Of a stretch of DNA of 64,000 nt, positions 10,641 to 22,516 are shown one piece after another. The translations under genes and the position numbers were made by a program. The stretch is from positions 2,289,001 to 2,353,000 of the forward strand of contig JAKULF010000006.1 of assembly GCA_022661535.1 (NCBI GenBank). Reading direction: 5' to 3'. Below the pieces are notes generated by a model. It saw only the letters and a list, made by a program, of their open reading frames with translations. It ran no database searches and had not been told where the DNA came from. The DNA is from Eutypa lata (lineage: Eukaryota > Ascomycota > Sordariomycetes > Xylariales > Diatrypaceae). Each line of letters opens with the position of its first letter. Position 1 is the stretch's first letter.

Positions 10641-11933
10641 GGCACTTTATATATTGTGCAACGTTTGTTATTTGCACTTAATTACCCGGAAGCTCCGTAA
10701 TAGGTATCCCGTAACATGCAGCTGCAGCGGCGCAGCGGTGCGGTGGCGCAGCCACCTTACTTACGAACAAAGGCCTGATGTACAATATAATCCTTGTTTT
10801 ATAGTAAGTACGTTCCACTTACCACGGACAATAAAAACATTTCATATTAGGTATTTAATTATGTACTCTTCTGTATCGATATGCTAAAGCTCACGCATAA
10901 GAAATAGAAAGAGGCTAGAACAAGCGAGACTCCAAAGTATTTGGGCCCGTTGAATAGAAACTATACTCACTGTTAAACAAGGATTTTATTGTATGAGGCA
11001 AGGCATTTGTATAAGACAAAATCGACGACATAATAACCCTCACAGAAACTTGGGCACAATACATATTCTATAAACCCCGTCGTTTGAAACATTGTTCATC
11101 GCCGTGAGTGATTAGTACACGGTCTCTGTTTGTTCTGTTTCCATTATCTGCTTCTCTTTCTCGAGCTTCACCAATTTGGAATAGCTATTGAGATCAACGC
11201 CTGCCGGCATAGCGCTGAAACCGCCCCCATCCTCCGTTTCAAAAGTTCCTTCCTTCGCAGCTCTCTTATCTCAGTTAGACTCATCTCCCCTTGCACATGG
11301 CTCAGCCGCACACCAGTGGCGCTGATAGGCTACCGATACAGCGTTCCGGCATATCCGCATCGTATTCAGGGGAATCCAGGCGGCCATGTGGTGCCCAGAA
11401 CCATCCGAGTAGATTAAAAACCAGGCACGGCGTCGCTATAGGTGCAGTAATATGTAGAAAGTGATGAGAGATGGTTCGTGCTCGATCTATTTTGGGCACT
11501 ACCGAACAGCCTAGCCAAGACTCAGCTGACGTTCAGCCCAGTTTACTTACTAAATTTTAAGTCCTTTTCCACGCGTTCGGTCGCGCCACCAATCCCTGAT
11601 GTTTCAGCTCCATCAGCTGTACCATACTCAGGTCAGCCAGTATATGGGGGTTCCGTACCTATTCCTAGCACCAGAGGCTCCGCGGGTATGGCCGAGGCTT
11701 TTGTTTCCACCACCAGCATCTTGATCCTTTGAGGCGTCTTGCCGCTGGCATACACAGCCGCTAGAACACGATGGCACGCGCCCACGGGATGCTAGTCATC
11801 GTGTAATTCGCTATTTCCATGTATTTAAGGTCTTGGGGGCGCCTCTGTGCTCAACGAACAATGGAGCTAAATAACGCCAATTAGCCATAATCCTGATACT
11901 CCTGCAAGGTTGATCATCAAGACAAATTTCATA
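10641..11933. other. Spacer upstream of the BBE oxidase, some coding-like texture
   Basis: No gene could be built. The stretch 11297-11760 has balanced composition and short open frames on both strands, unlike the AT-rich DNA to its left, but stops interrupt every frame and no family is recognised. It may be a decayed gene. The last 150 bp should be the promoter of the oxidase that starts at 11934. Confidence 0.3.
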
Positions 11934-13574
11934 ATGAAGGCCCCCGTGTTGTCTATATCTTGTTGTTTTGGGCTCCTCTGGACCCTCGCAGCTGGTGCTA
12001 GCATCCCCAGATACTTTGAGAAGCACCCGGTCACCCGTCGTGACTTGACCAGTGCAGAGATCCAACGAGAGCTTGGTGGCCAGGTCTCCAACGCCACCTT
12101 AATCTTCGGGCCGGAGGATGTCCGCTTCGATGAGGTCACTTCCAGATGGAATGAGTTTTCTCCCCCTAACGTCCAAGTTGTAATCGAGCCTGGCACGGAG
12201 TCCGATGTCGCAACAATCGTAAGACTTATGAATACCATCCTTAGTTACGAGATCGTTCCTCCCTGCTAACATTAATTCAAGGTCAAATACTGTAACGACA
12301 ACAGTGTCGAGTTTCTGGCCACCAGTGGCGGCCACGGCCTGACTTCAAGTCTCGGCACATTCAATGGCATCCAGATCAGTACGCGGCAGCTCGACGACAT
12401 CACCATCCAACCCAGTGGCAAGTCAGCCTGGTTCGGAGGCGGCACCTTGGTGGGCCCAGTCACGCAATATCTTTGGGACAATGGCTTTGTCACCACCACT
12501 GGCGGGTGTGAGTGCGTCGGCATGGTAGGCGCCGGCCTTGGGGGTGGCCATGGTCGTCAGGAAGGTCTGTACGGCCTGATCGTTGACAATATGCTCCAGC
12601 TCAACATTGTCTTGGGCGATGGCTCCACCATCACCGTTAACGAGACGAGCTACAGCGATCTTCTCTGGGGTATGAAAGGGGCCGGTCACAATTTCGGCAT
12701 CGTCACGAGCTTCGAGATGGGCATCTTTCCTCGGGGCCCTGATACCTGGCATTACCACAACTACATCTGGCGTGGCGACAAATTAGAGGCTGTCTTCGAT
12801 GCCCTCAACGTGTTTCACGGCAACGGCACCACTCCCATCGACATGGCATTCGAAAATGGAGCTTTCCTCATGAACACGACCATAACCGAAGAGGAGCCCG
12901 TTCTCTCGTGGACGTTTGCTTACCGCGGGTCCGCCGAGGAGGCCGAGCAGCATCTCGTTCCCTTCAATGCCATAGAGGCCGTCTATGAGGAAATCAACGA
13001 CGTGTCCTACCCGGAGATCGCCCACGCGCAGAGCACCGGCGCGAACGACCCCATCTGCGAGCACGGCAACGTGCGCATCTCGTCGACGGCAGGTCTGGCG
13101 GTCTACAACCTGACGGCCGAGCGCCTCGTTTTCGAAGGGTTCAAGCGGCGCGCGGCCGAAGACCCAGTCCTCGTGGCCGGGGCGAGCATGCTGCACGAAG
13201 GCTACGCGACCCAGGGGGTCGACGCCGTGGACTCCGCGAGCACGGCCTACCCCTTCCGCGCCGACCGCCACCTGGCGTTCTTCAACGCTGTCGTGCCGCA
13301 CAACGACAGCGCCCGCGAGGAAGCCGCCACGGCCTGGGCCACCGAGATCCGCGACCAGTGGAACGCCGGCCAGCCGGATCGCCCCGTCGACGCCTATGTT
13401 AACTACGCTGGCGGCTCCGAGACCCTCGAGCAGCGGTACGGCCACGAGAGCTGGCGCATTGAGCGGCTGCAGGACCTCAAAGCGCGGTACGACCCCAACA
13501 ACCGCTTCCGCTACTACAACCCCATCGTCGTTGATGAAGAGCAGAAAGCGACCCGGAGACGAAGTGTCAGATAA
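11934..13574 (+). CDS. Secreted FAD-linked oxidase, berberine-bridge type (525 aa)
   Basis: FAD-dependent oxidoreductase of the PCMH/BBE class. Exons 11934-12218 and 12282-13574 are separated by a 63-nt GT-AG intron. An N-terminal hydrophobic segment (about residues 1-22, ending A-G-A-S) looks like a signal peptide. The SGGHG motif places H113 as the 8-alpha-histidyl FAD anchor. The later GGCECVG segment provides C171 in a C-x-x-V-G context, so the flavin may be bicovalently bound. The C-terminal BBE block has YVNYA and YDPNNRF. Several N-x-S/T sequons fit a secreted protein. The start is the first ATG in frame before the signal peptide. Family members oxidise sugars, alcohols or secondary-metabolite intermediates; the substrate here is unknown. 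Confidence 0.9.
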
Positions 13575-16297
13575 ATAACCTCGTCGCTTACATCAGTCAT
13601 GTAATCAAATGAGTAAGTATCCAGCCCAACCAACACTTGTCTATTTATTCTTACTAAATTGTATTAGTTGCTCCATTTAAATGTAACGAATCAGTAGGCT
13701 GGATCTTACTTGAGACCTTTTATTTTCAGTGTCGTTGTATAATTCTTTTGGACCATTTTGGGATGTATTCTTTTTTTATAGATTGTATATTTTATTGTTC
13801 AACTTTAAGGGGGCGGTCGCTGTATTAGAGAATATAGATTGTATATTTTAACTATTCAGATAGTTTTCGTTAGCTTGGCTTGCTAACTTGCTAGACTTAC
13901 AAAATAAAATAACTGATTACTATCACTTTCACTCTCTTGTGGCAATCCCTTCTTTTTCTGTCGTCCTGGGCGGACGCCAGCTATTCATACAAATTATGGT
14001 ACGTATCTTTATTATCATATTGCCGTTTTAACTGCTGATAATATGTGTTAGTGCTTACCAGCATCTTTGCATTCCAGTATCGTCGAGTAACCTTTTAAGG
14101 GCGTTGGCATGTTGGTTGTCTTTGCAGATATCCTGCAGCTAACAAGTCTTGGCTCTATTCCCCATGTGACAATGTGACCTAGCTTTTAATTTAGATAAAC
14201 CTGTTGCCATTTAAAAAGTCCTTAGGGGGTCAACAGTAGCACTGCCTAGGTTAATGGAGTTGTACGGAGCTGTCCGGCGCTGTACGGCATTAGGTATCGA
14301 GCTGGCCTCTAAAAGTGGCTTTTAAGGTGTATCGGGGAGCGGATAATAGCTGCAAAGCTTGCGTTGCAGGTTGAGCTAGCTAAGCCGAAGACGAAGAGTT
14401 ATCCTGTACAAATATACCCATATTGGACGTCCTTACCAATCATGTAAGTGAATTGGTGCGTTATGACGGCTGTAGCGAGCCACTTCGACTCAAACTCGAA
14501 GCCTTTCCCTTCCACCTTGATTTTACCTATCACACTCCGGATGGATTTCCGACTATAGACCTGCCCAGATCCCCTCGTTGCTCAACTTGTGCGGTGACTT
14601 AAACCCAATGGCGACAGCCGGCACGTTCCGCCCGTGTACGCCTTTACATAAAAAACTGGTCTTTACGGTTGCTCTTCCCCCTAACCTTGCGCCGAATGAT
14701 CTGTGGAGTCGCTGGTATTAATACAGTACCGCCGCCACCGATAGATAGGCATTTTATATCCTGAAGGATACCAGCGTCGGCGTTACCGAGGTTTGTATGA
14801 CTGTCGGGGGTGATGCTTCTCACTACTTCTTAGGTCACCCGGGAATCCACAGGCCTGTCAGTCGTCCTATGGGCCTGTGTCGACATGCCAACCAGCCCAA
14901 TAATCTACAGCACTCGCAACGCTTCACCTCGCGGCTGCTCCACCAGGCCAGATGGGAGATGACCATCTACAGAACATTCAGGCCAAAGTAACGGATGTGG
15001 ACGGACGAGTGACGGCGCCCACGGAGAATGCGGACCGAATAGATGATAAATAAAGTTCCGAATTATCAAATCGAATCATCAAGTTCGCCTACTAATTAGC
15101 CGCTGTCATAAGATCGAAGACCTGCACGTACATAAAAACATCCACCTAACAATTAACGTTAATGAAGGCGTCTCTAACAATGTTGGCAGGAAGAAGCACA
15201 TTAAGCAATTGGGTGTAGAGGTAGCCTAATGGAAACGAGTACAAGTAATCAAACAATCTAAGATATCAATGTTGAGAGGATGGATGGCAAGATTGATTAT
15301 TAGGCCTCCTATATATTTATAGCCTTAAACCTTTTGGTGCCGGTCGTAGTATCGGGCCCCTTACTTTCTTTACCGGCACCTGCTTCTGGTAGACGTTCAA
15401 GTCAAACTATATATGCATTAAGATATGCCCTCCATAGTCATGTTATAGACGAACGTAATTTCCCTTAGTCGGTCTGGCTTTTCGAGAGGTATAACCAGAG
15501 AAAAATATTGCCATGGAAAGAAAACGGGACACGTACCTTGGGATAGGGGTTTGTAAGGCTGGGTTTTAATATTGAGGGAAACACTGGTGGTTGTCAGGAG
15601 ATTGGCTCATAGCTGGGACTGGGAGGAAGATGACACGCAGTCAAGCAGCTTCGTTGCGCTCGTACAGGCCATCCGGGACGAACTCGATTCCTACTCGAGC
15701 TATTAGTAGCAACCAAGGCTTTATTATTACTATAAAGACGACTATCTTCAAACTGGAGAGAGAAAAGAAAAGGGGGAAATACTTCTTGGATGATAGCTCC
15801 TCTAAATACATGCTGTACGACCAGGAGAGGCTGTGGACGTCTAGGGATGAGTATTGGCGTCTAGGACTAGACAATTTGGAAGAACTGTACGAACCATACG
15901 GGCCGTGATGAATAACACCATTCTTTCTTGTTTATTTTTCTGCTTCATAAGACCATATTTAGACCATGTTAAAAATAAGATAAAACACTATAGTCCTTAT
16001 GTACGTCTCTATAAGCAGGCTTGTTTAGGGCCTCCGGGCGGAAATGAGGGGTTCTATAATACGAAACGGGAATAAGGACCAGATTTGTTCCTTGCCTTCT
16101 GTTATGTCTTTTAGCATTGTAAGAACATTTCTAGGCTACGTTTAGGAAGATAACGTAGTTATTGCCCTACTCACATCTCTAGCAAAAGCCCAAGGCTTGG
16201 AACTAGTTTTTATATAGAGAAAGAGGTACGACAAGCTTCGCTGATTGGTATATTGATGGTAACATACATTCTGATTCTTTTACCTTAAAGAGGCGCC
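13575..16297. other. Gene-poor spacer, first part
   Basis: About 2.7 kb without a supported gene. The motif ATAGATTGTATATTTTA occurs twice, near 13779 and 13837, in direct orientation. A 9-bp inverted repeat (GGTGCCGGT ... ACCGGCACC) lies at about 15338-15381. One open frame at 15630-15908 has no recognisable family and is matched by one on the other strand, so I do not call it. Confidence 0.35.
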
Positions 16298-16588
16298 ATG
16301 CGGTCTCAAAAACACTGCCTCGATATCGACATAGAATCTGTCGATAATAGTCTTGGCGGTATCTGCTATGTTCATTGCTCGTTGAGATTGAGCTAACAAC
16401 TTCTTCTAGGCAACAATGAGTCCGATAAAAGTACGGATAGCCAGAGGAGTCTAGTGGACTTTGTCTTGTCGAATTCAGACGCGGATAGCGATTGTATTCC
16501 GAACCCCGGTAGACAGAACTTACTGCAGATGAAAGACCGAGAAGTTGATGAATCCGACAGGCCTTTGCTGCAAGGCGATGATCCTTAG
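16298..16588 (+). CDS. Candidate short spliced ORF (79 aa), uncertain
   Basis: Two exons, 16298-16358 and 16410-16588, join in frame across a 51-nt interval with a GTATCT donor, a GCTAAC branch-like site and a CTTCTAG acceptor. The predicted protein is acidic and Ser/Asp-rich with no recognised domain. Support is only the intron-like signal and frame continuity. Open frames also exist on the other strand, so it may equally be a fragment of a decayed gene. Confidence 0.22.
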
Positions 16589-18653
16589 AGATCACCTGGT
16601 AGCACGACTGAAGAAGCTGATATGATGTCTGCTTTTTAACAGTTTCTCTACTGCAAACCTCCATGGAGTTACTGCGCCTAGATATCAATCCTCTCTTTGA
16701 TCAACTTGCGAGGGGATGGTAACATCTCTTCTATCTTCTAATACCTAGGTCATTGGGAAGATCTGGTTATGACCACCAGTAATTCCTTATCTATTTATTT
16801 TTTTATCCTTTGATGGGTAGACTTCTAGAGAGCGTGTCCTTTATTGGGATTAATGCTTGTTTTATTGATGAAAAGTGGGAGAAATGCACTATTGTATTAA
16901 GGCTGCTTACCCTGGTGGGAAGGTATACAGGCAAGATGGAGCTGCCGAGGCCCTGAGCATTGTATAACTACGCCTTCTCCAACGCTAGAGGTTGATGATA
17001 GTGATAGAGCATTGAGTGTCGTGTGCTAGCCTGCGTCCGGTGGTGCTAGCAATTGAGCTGTATGGTCCGCCCCCCAGTGTAGCCCCTGACGCCACAGTAG
17101 CATCGGTGGTTGCATGCAGGCTGCGCTGCGCCCGTCGAAACCATTCGAGGTAGTATCAAGATAATCATAAAGAAACCGTCACCATTTAGATCATCTGCGT
17201 GGTGGAACGTCGAATGTAGAGCCGCAGCTGAAATATATAAAACTCCAATAAAGTGTATAGCAATATAAGACGAGACTGCATAGACTGCTCGCAACGGAAT
17301 CGGGCTATGGCTGGCGACTTTGCCGTTTACCACGAGCGCTTCGGTTACGCGGAGTAATTACAATTTGACAACTTTGAGGCTTTTATAAAGTAGAATACGA
17401 ATAGAGCCGCGATAATACCTTCCAGCCGCCGGATGTATTCCACTTGTTGTGATTGGCTGGCTGAATCGTGAAGTCTGTGAAGAAGAGTGTGGGGGGTGAA
17501 AAATTGCGGGGTGTTTAGGTAGGTACATATGTAGTTATTATGACACTGGAACATTCCGTATGCATACTATATTTGTTTAAGAATGAATGTGAAATGCTTG
17601 TTCCTAACGACCTGATTCAGTATTACGATGAAATATATCCGTAAGATATATGTAGAACACAATAAAATATCCAATAGCCCGGGGACTATAAGCTCAAGCT
17701 ATAACTACTAGTAGATGGACTAGCTTTTGCCCAAAGAAACCTCAACACGTTCTTACTACACACATAAGTACCTACGTAAGCATGCAAGTCGGTAGCGGGT
17801 ATCATCCGGTTTACTTGTCGTCTTCCATGTCGGTCCTCATCATTTAGCTGCTGAATATATTGGTTCAGTAGTGTAGAAAAGACAAGATCATGTGATTACC
17901 CAACATGCACGTCTTAGTAGAAGGCTGGAAGGTAAATGAATGTTATTAGTTTGCAACTAAAGATTGAAGAATGCGCAAAAAAACACATGACCTCATTCCC
18001 GCTGGCTTCATACGGTTAGCACTTGAGCCGCCGGGCGGATTGACATGTGAACAATTGTACAATACATATAACATACATACAGTACCTAAGCACAGGGGAT
18101 TTCAGAGCTTACATGTCAGCGTGTATTGTATGTACATACCCGCTTGTAGCTGTTGCAACCGCATAGTTGGGGAGCTGCTGAGCCTTTTCCCGATCGGGGA
18201 TAGTAAAGCCCGCTTGAGTCGGTAAAAGATGAGACCTGGGGCGGGCCCTCGGCATTCTTCTAGATGGAGAGATGTCGCTAGGTGCTCTCTGCCTCGGCTG
18301 ATCTCAAAAAAGAGAGCTAAACTGATGTCGAATGCGGCATTGTTACTCGGTGCCCAGGGCATAACTAAGTACCTAGTGTGGTGAGAAGTTAATGGAGTAG
18401 AAAGCTGGGGAAATTGCTGCATACATACTGTAGCTTCCGTAGTTTGCTTACGTATTATACACATACATATACGAATCTACCTACCTATCTATAACACCAC
18501 CGTTCTGGAAACCTATCTACTACTCTAATCTTTTTCTATCATTTTTCTTTCTATTTGGGATCATACCACTGAAAGGAGCAGCAGTCCTTTCTAACCCATC
18601 CATTCTCCTGTACATTTCACATATCCGCGTCACCTCATTGCCTTTATACAAAC
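16589..18653. other. Gene-poor spacer and fox2 upstream region
   Basis: About 2.1 kb without a supported gene. The last 150 bp (about 18500-18653) are pyrimidine-rich, as often seen upstream of fungal start codons, and should contain the promoter and leader of the beta-oxidation gene. Confidence 0.35.
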
Positions 18654-21600
18654 ATGTCGGGTGAGCTGCGCTTCGACGATCAAGTCGTCGTTGTTACCGG
18701 TGCTGGTGGTGGTCTGGGTAAGGCGTATGCCACCTTTTTCGGATCAAGAGGAGCTAAGGTTGTTGTCAATGACCTTGGTGGTTCCTTGAAGGGTGAAAGC
18801 ACTTCGACAAAGGTAAATAAATACCCACAATCACTACGGCCAATCCGAATGCTTTTGATACTAATCTCTTCTTGGTTGCGCACAGGCTGCCGATGTAGTT
18901 GTCAACGAAATCAAAGCCGCTGGAGGCCAAGCCGTGGCCAACTACGATAGCGTCGAGAATGGCGAGAAAATCATCGAAACCGCCATCAAGGCGTTCGGTC
19001 GGATCGACGTACTCATCAACAATGCCGGTATCCTGCGAGACATTAGCTTTAAGAACATGAAGGATCAGGATTGGGACCTGGTCCTCAAAGTCCACGTCAA
19101 GGGCTCCTACAAGTGCGCGCGGGCGGCGTGGCCGCATTTCCGGAAGCAGAAGTATGGCCGCGTTATAAACACCTCGTCTGCCGCCGGGTTGTTCGGCAGC
19201 TTCGGCCAGGCCAACTACTCGGCCGCCAAGCTGGCTCTGGTCGGGTTTACTGAGACGCTCGCTAAGGAGGGCGCTAAGTACAACATCATATCTAATGTGA
19301 TTGCGCCCATGGCTGCCAGTCGCATGACCGAGACCGTCATGCCGCCGGAGGTTTTGGAAAACCTGAAGCCTGACTGGGTTGTACCGCTCGTGGCTGTTTT
19401 GGCCCATAAGAGCAACACGACGGAGAACGGCGGTATCTTCGAGGCTGGCGGTGGTCACATGGCTAAGCTGAGGTGGGAGCGATCAAGCGGTCTTCTGCTC
19501 AAGGCCGATGACAGCTACACGCCAGGCGCCATTCTCAAGCAGTGGAACAAAGTTATCGACTTCTCGAACCCTCAATACCCTTCTGGCACCAATGACTTCG
19601 TGAGCCTCCTTGAGGAGTCTTTGAAATTAGGGCCAAACCCGCAAGGGGAGAAGTTAGATTTCACAGGCCGCGTTGCTTTAGTTACAGGAGGTGGTGCAGG
19701 TATTGGACGTGCTTACTGTCTTGCATTCGCGAAATACGGTGCTTCTGTGGTAGTAAATGATCTCGTAGACCCTGACACCGTCGTCGGGGAGATCAAGAAA
19801 ATGGGTGGCAAGGCTGCCGGCGTGAAGGCGTCTTCCGAGGAGGGAGAGAAGGTTGTCAAGGGCGCCATTGATGCATTCGGCCGTCTCGACATCATCGTCA
19901 ACAACGCCGGCATCCTAAGGGACAAAGCCTTCACTAACATGGATGACAAGCTTTGGGATCCCGTCATGAACGTTCACCTGCAAAGCACTTATAAAATTAC
20001 CAAGGCTGCTTGGCCAATCTTCTTGAAGCAGAAGTACGGCCGCATTATCAATACTACGTCGACAAGCGGTATCTACGGTAACTTCGGACAAAGCAACTAT
20101 GCTGCGGCGGTAAGTGATGCTTAAAGGAAATAAAAGAACGGGGACAAGTGTCGATGCTAATTGATCTTTAGAAATCCGGGATTCTTGGTTTCTCCCGCAC
20201 TATTGCTCTGGAAGGTGCCAAGTACAATATTTACTGCAACACTATCGCTCCTAATGCTGGAACTGCTATGACCGCCACCATTCTACCCGAAGAGCTAGTT
20301 CAGGCCTTCAAGCCTGATTATATCGCTCCTCTAGTTTTGGCACTTTCCAGTGACAAGGTCCCGGAGGGACCGACTGGAAAACTATACGAAGTCGGTAGTG
20401 GCTGGTGCGGCCAGACGAGGTGGCAACGGACAGGCGGCGTTGGCTTCCCGGTAGATGTCAAGTTGGTTCCGGAAGAGGTCGTGAAGAACTGGTCTAAGAT
20501 CGTGGACTTTAACGATGGCCGGGCCGATCATCCCGAGAAGGCCCAGGACGGTTTGGAGAGGGTCCTGGCCAACATGGAGAACAAGCGAGGAGCAACTAAG
20601 GTATAGACGAGTTTTTCCCTTTTCTCTCTCTCTCTCTCTCTCTTTGATGTGTCTGGTCAAATGGTGCTGGCTGTAGTATATATAGAAAGAAACCTTGAAT
20701 GTAACATAAGAGTTTTTATTATTTTATTTTCATTGTCGTCTTATTGACAACCACTTTCTCTCCTTATAGGGACCCGGTCCTGCTCCACCATCCACGGGCA
20801 ACCAGTACCTCGATGCGATTGCCAAGGCGCAGGTCACGCAGTCGCCCGAGACGGAGTTCAGCTACACGGAGCGCGACATCACGCTCTACAACCTGGGCGT
20901 CGGGGCCCGGTCCTCGGAGCTGCGGTACGTGTACGAGGGCCACGAGGACTTCCAGGTGCTGCCGACGTACGGGGTGGTGCCGCAGTTCGACGCGGCGATG
21001 CCGTTCAGCTTCGACGAGGTGGTGCCCAACTTCTCGCCGACCATGCTGCTGCACGGCGAGCAGTACCTCGAGGTGCGCAAGTGGCCGGTGCCCACGGCGG
21101 CCCGCACCAAGAACTACGCCAAGCTCATCGAGGTCGTCGACAAGGGCTCCGCCGCCATTCTCAAGAGCGGCGTCACCACCGTCAGCGCCGACTCCGGCGA
21201 GGACCTCTTCTACAACGAGGCCACCGTCTTCCTCCGCGGCTGCGGCGGCTTCGGCGGCCAACGGAAGCCCGGCGACCGCGGCGCCGCCACCGCCCCCAAC
21301 GTCCCGCCCAAGCGCCTCCCGGACGTCCTGGTCGAGTCCCAGACTACCGTGGACCAGGCTGCCGTGTATAGGCTGAGCGGTGATTACAAGTAAGTTTAGC
21401 TCCTACCCATTGCCATTACGCCTCCATCCGGTTTCTCCCCCCTCCTTTCCCTCCTCTTCGCTCCAATCCCAATTAACCCCCCAAAAGACCAATTTCCAAC
21501 TAACGCTGTTTTTTTCTCTTCCTCTCTCCTCTTGCAGCCCTCTCCACATCGACCCGGGCTTCGCCAAGATGGGCGGCTTCAAGAAGCCGATCCTGCACGG

Positions 21601-21817
21601 GCTGTGCTTCATGGGCGTGGCGGCCAAGGCCGTGTACGAGCGGTTCGGTCCCTTCCGGAGCATCAAGGTCCGCTTCGCCGGCACCGTGCTGCCGGGCCAG
21701 ACCCTCGTCACCGAGATGTGGAAGGAGCCCGGCAACAAGGTCGTCTTCCAGACCAAGGTCAAGGAGACGGGCAAGCTCGCCATCTCGGGCGGCGGCGCCG
21801 AGCTCGTCAGCCAATAG
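18654..21817 (+). CDS. fox2: Peroxisomal multifunctional beta-oxidation enzyme (903 aa)
   Basis: Multifunctional protein type 2: enoyl-CoA hydratase 2 plus (3R)-hydroxyacyl-CoA dehydrogenase, the second and third steps of fatty-acid beta-oxidation. Five exons (18654-18812, 18886-20109, 20172-20600, 20770-21389, 21538-21817) give 903 aa, the usual fungal length. Two SDR domains come first: Rossmann GAGGGLG near residue 17 with YSAAK, and GGGAGIG near residue 320 with YAAAK, the latter split by the second intron. The C-terminal third is the MaoC-like hotdog hydratase, with the N-x-x-H-x-D-P motif just after the last intron. The protein ends AELVSQ, not an SKL-type tripeptide, so peroxisomal import may use another signal or there is an unrecognised terminal exon. 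The third intron carries a CT microsatellite. Very likely housekeeping, induced by fatty acids. Confidence 0.96.
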
Positions 21818-22516
21818 TTAACTGGATCGGTAGGTAAGTAGATAATAGGTTGAGCATCGGGGGGTTTGATCAGGAAAGAAAATCAATTGGGGAGATGTGG
21901 TGATGCTGTTGTGCCTGAGTAGATTCTTTTTATGTTGTGATTAGGGAACTTTTTGGTTTGGATGAGCGAGATTGATGAATATATATGTATGTATGGATTG
22001 ATGGATGGATGGTTGGTTGGTTGTCTTGAACCTGTAGATTTATTATATACATTTTTTATATTAAATATATATAAAAAAGACCAGAGGGCACGTTTGTCTG
22101 TATTGGACTTGATTAAAACTCATTATATCTTTCTTCTATTAACATTGTAAGAAGTAATTATAACGACATAAAATATGTTTCAGTCGTGGATTGACAAACT
22201 GCCCATGGGGTGGTGGGTTATTATATCCTGTCTTGACCATTTTTTTTTCTTCTTCTTGTCTGCTTTGTACTAATTTGATGCGCCCTGCTCCTAAACAAAC
22301 GCCTTCAGTCTCAGTAGTTTTCCTCTATGAGTATCAAAAACCAATCGCCGACCCTTTGACCTAACCAAACTTCAGTTTCTTCTGGATCCCATTCCAAGTA
22401 AGTGAGTACTTATGCTATCCTCCCTAACCGAGTCCCCTTAAACGCCAAACTAAATAGTCAGTTAACTCGTTTTTTTCTTGTTTCTTTTTGTGTTTTGCAT
22501 TTTAAGCATGCTCGAT
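21818..22516. other. Convergent intergenic spacer, 0.7 kb
   Basis: Between the 3' ends of fox2 (plus) and the RBR ligase gene (minus). It contains short GATG/GGTT tandem repeats at about 21998-22022 and AT-rich DNA. No gene recognised; it should hold both 3' UTRs. Confidence 0.4.

Noticed and set aside
12783..13445. Open frame antisense to the BBE oxidase
   Set aside because: A shadow of the GC-rich oxidase exon; no family features, while the plus frame has the FAD and BBE motifs.
15591..15908. 105-codon plus-strand open frame in the gene-poor spacer
   Set aside because: No recognisable domain, an overlapping frame on the other strand, and no splice or start context support.
20744..21376. 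Arg/Ser-rich open frames overlapping the fox2 hydratase exon
   Set aside because: Composition-driven shadows of the fox2 frame, which continues the MaoC domain.
18654..21817. fox2 as a member of the prenyltransferase neighbourhood
   Set aside because: Separated by 5 kb of gene-poor DNA and it is a conserved housekeeping enzyme; nothing in the sequence links it to that pathway.
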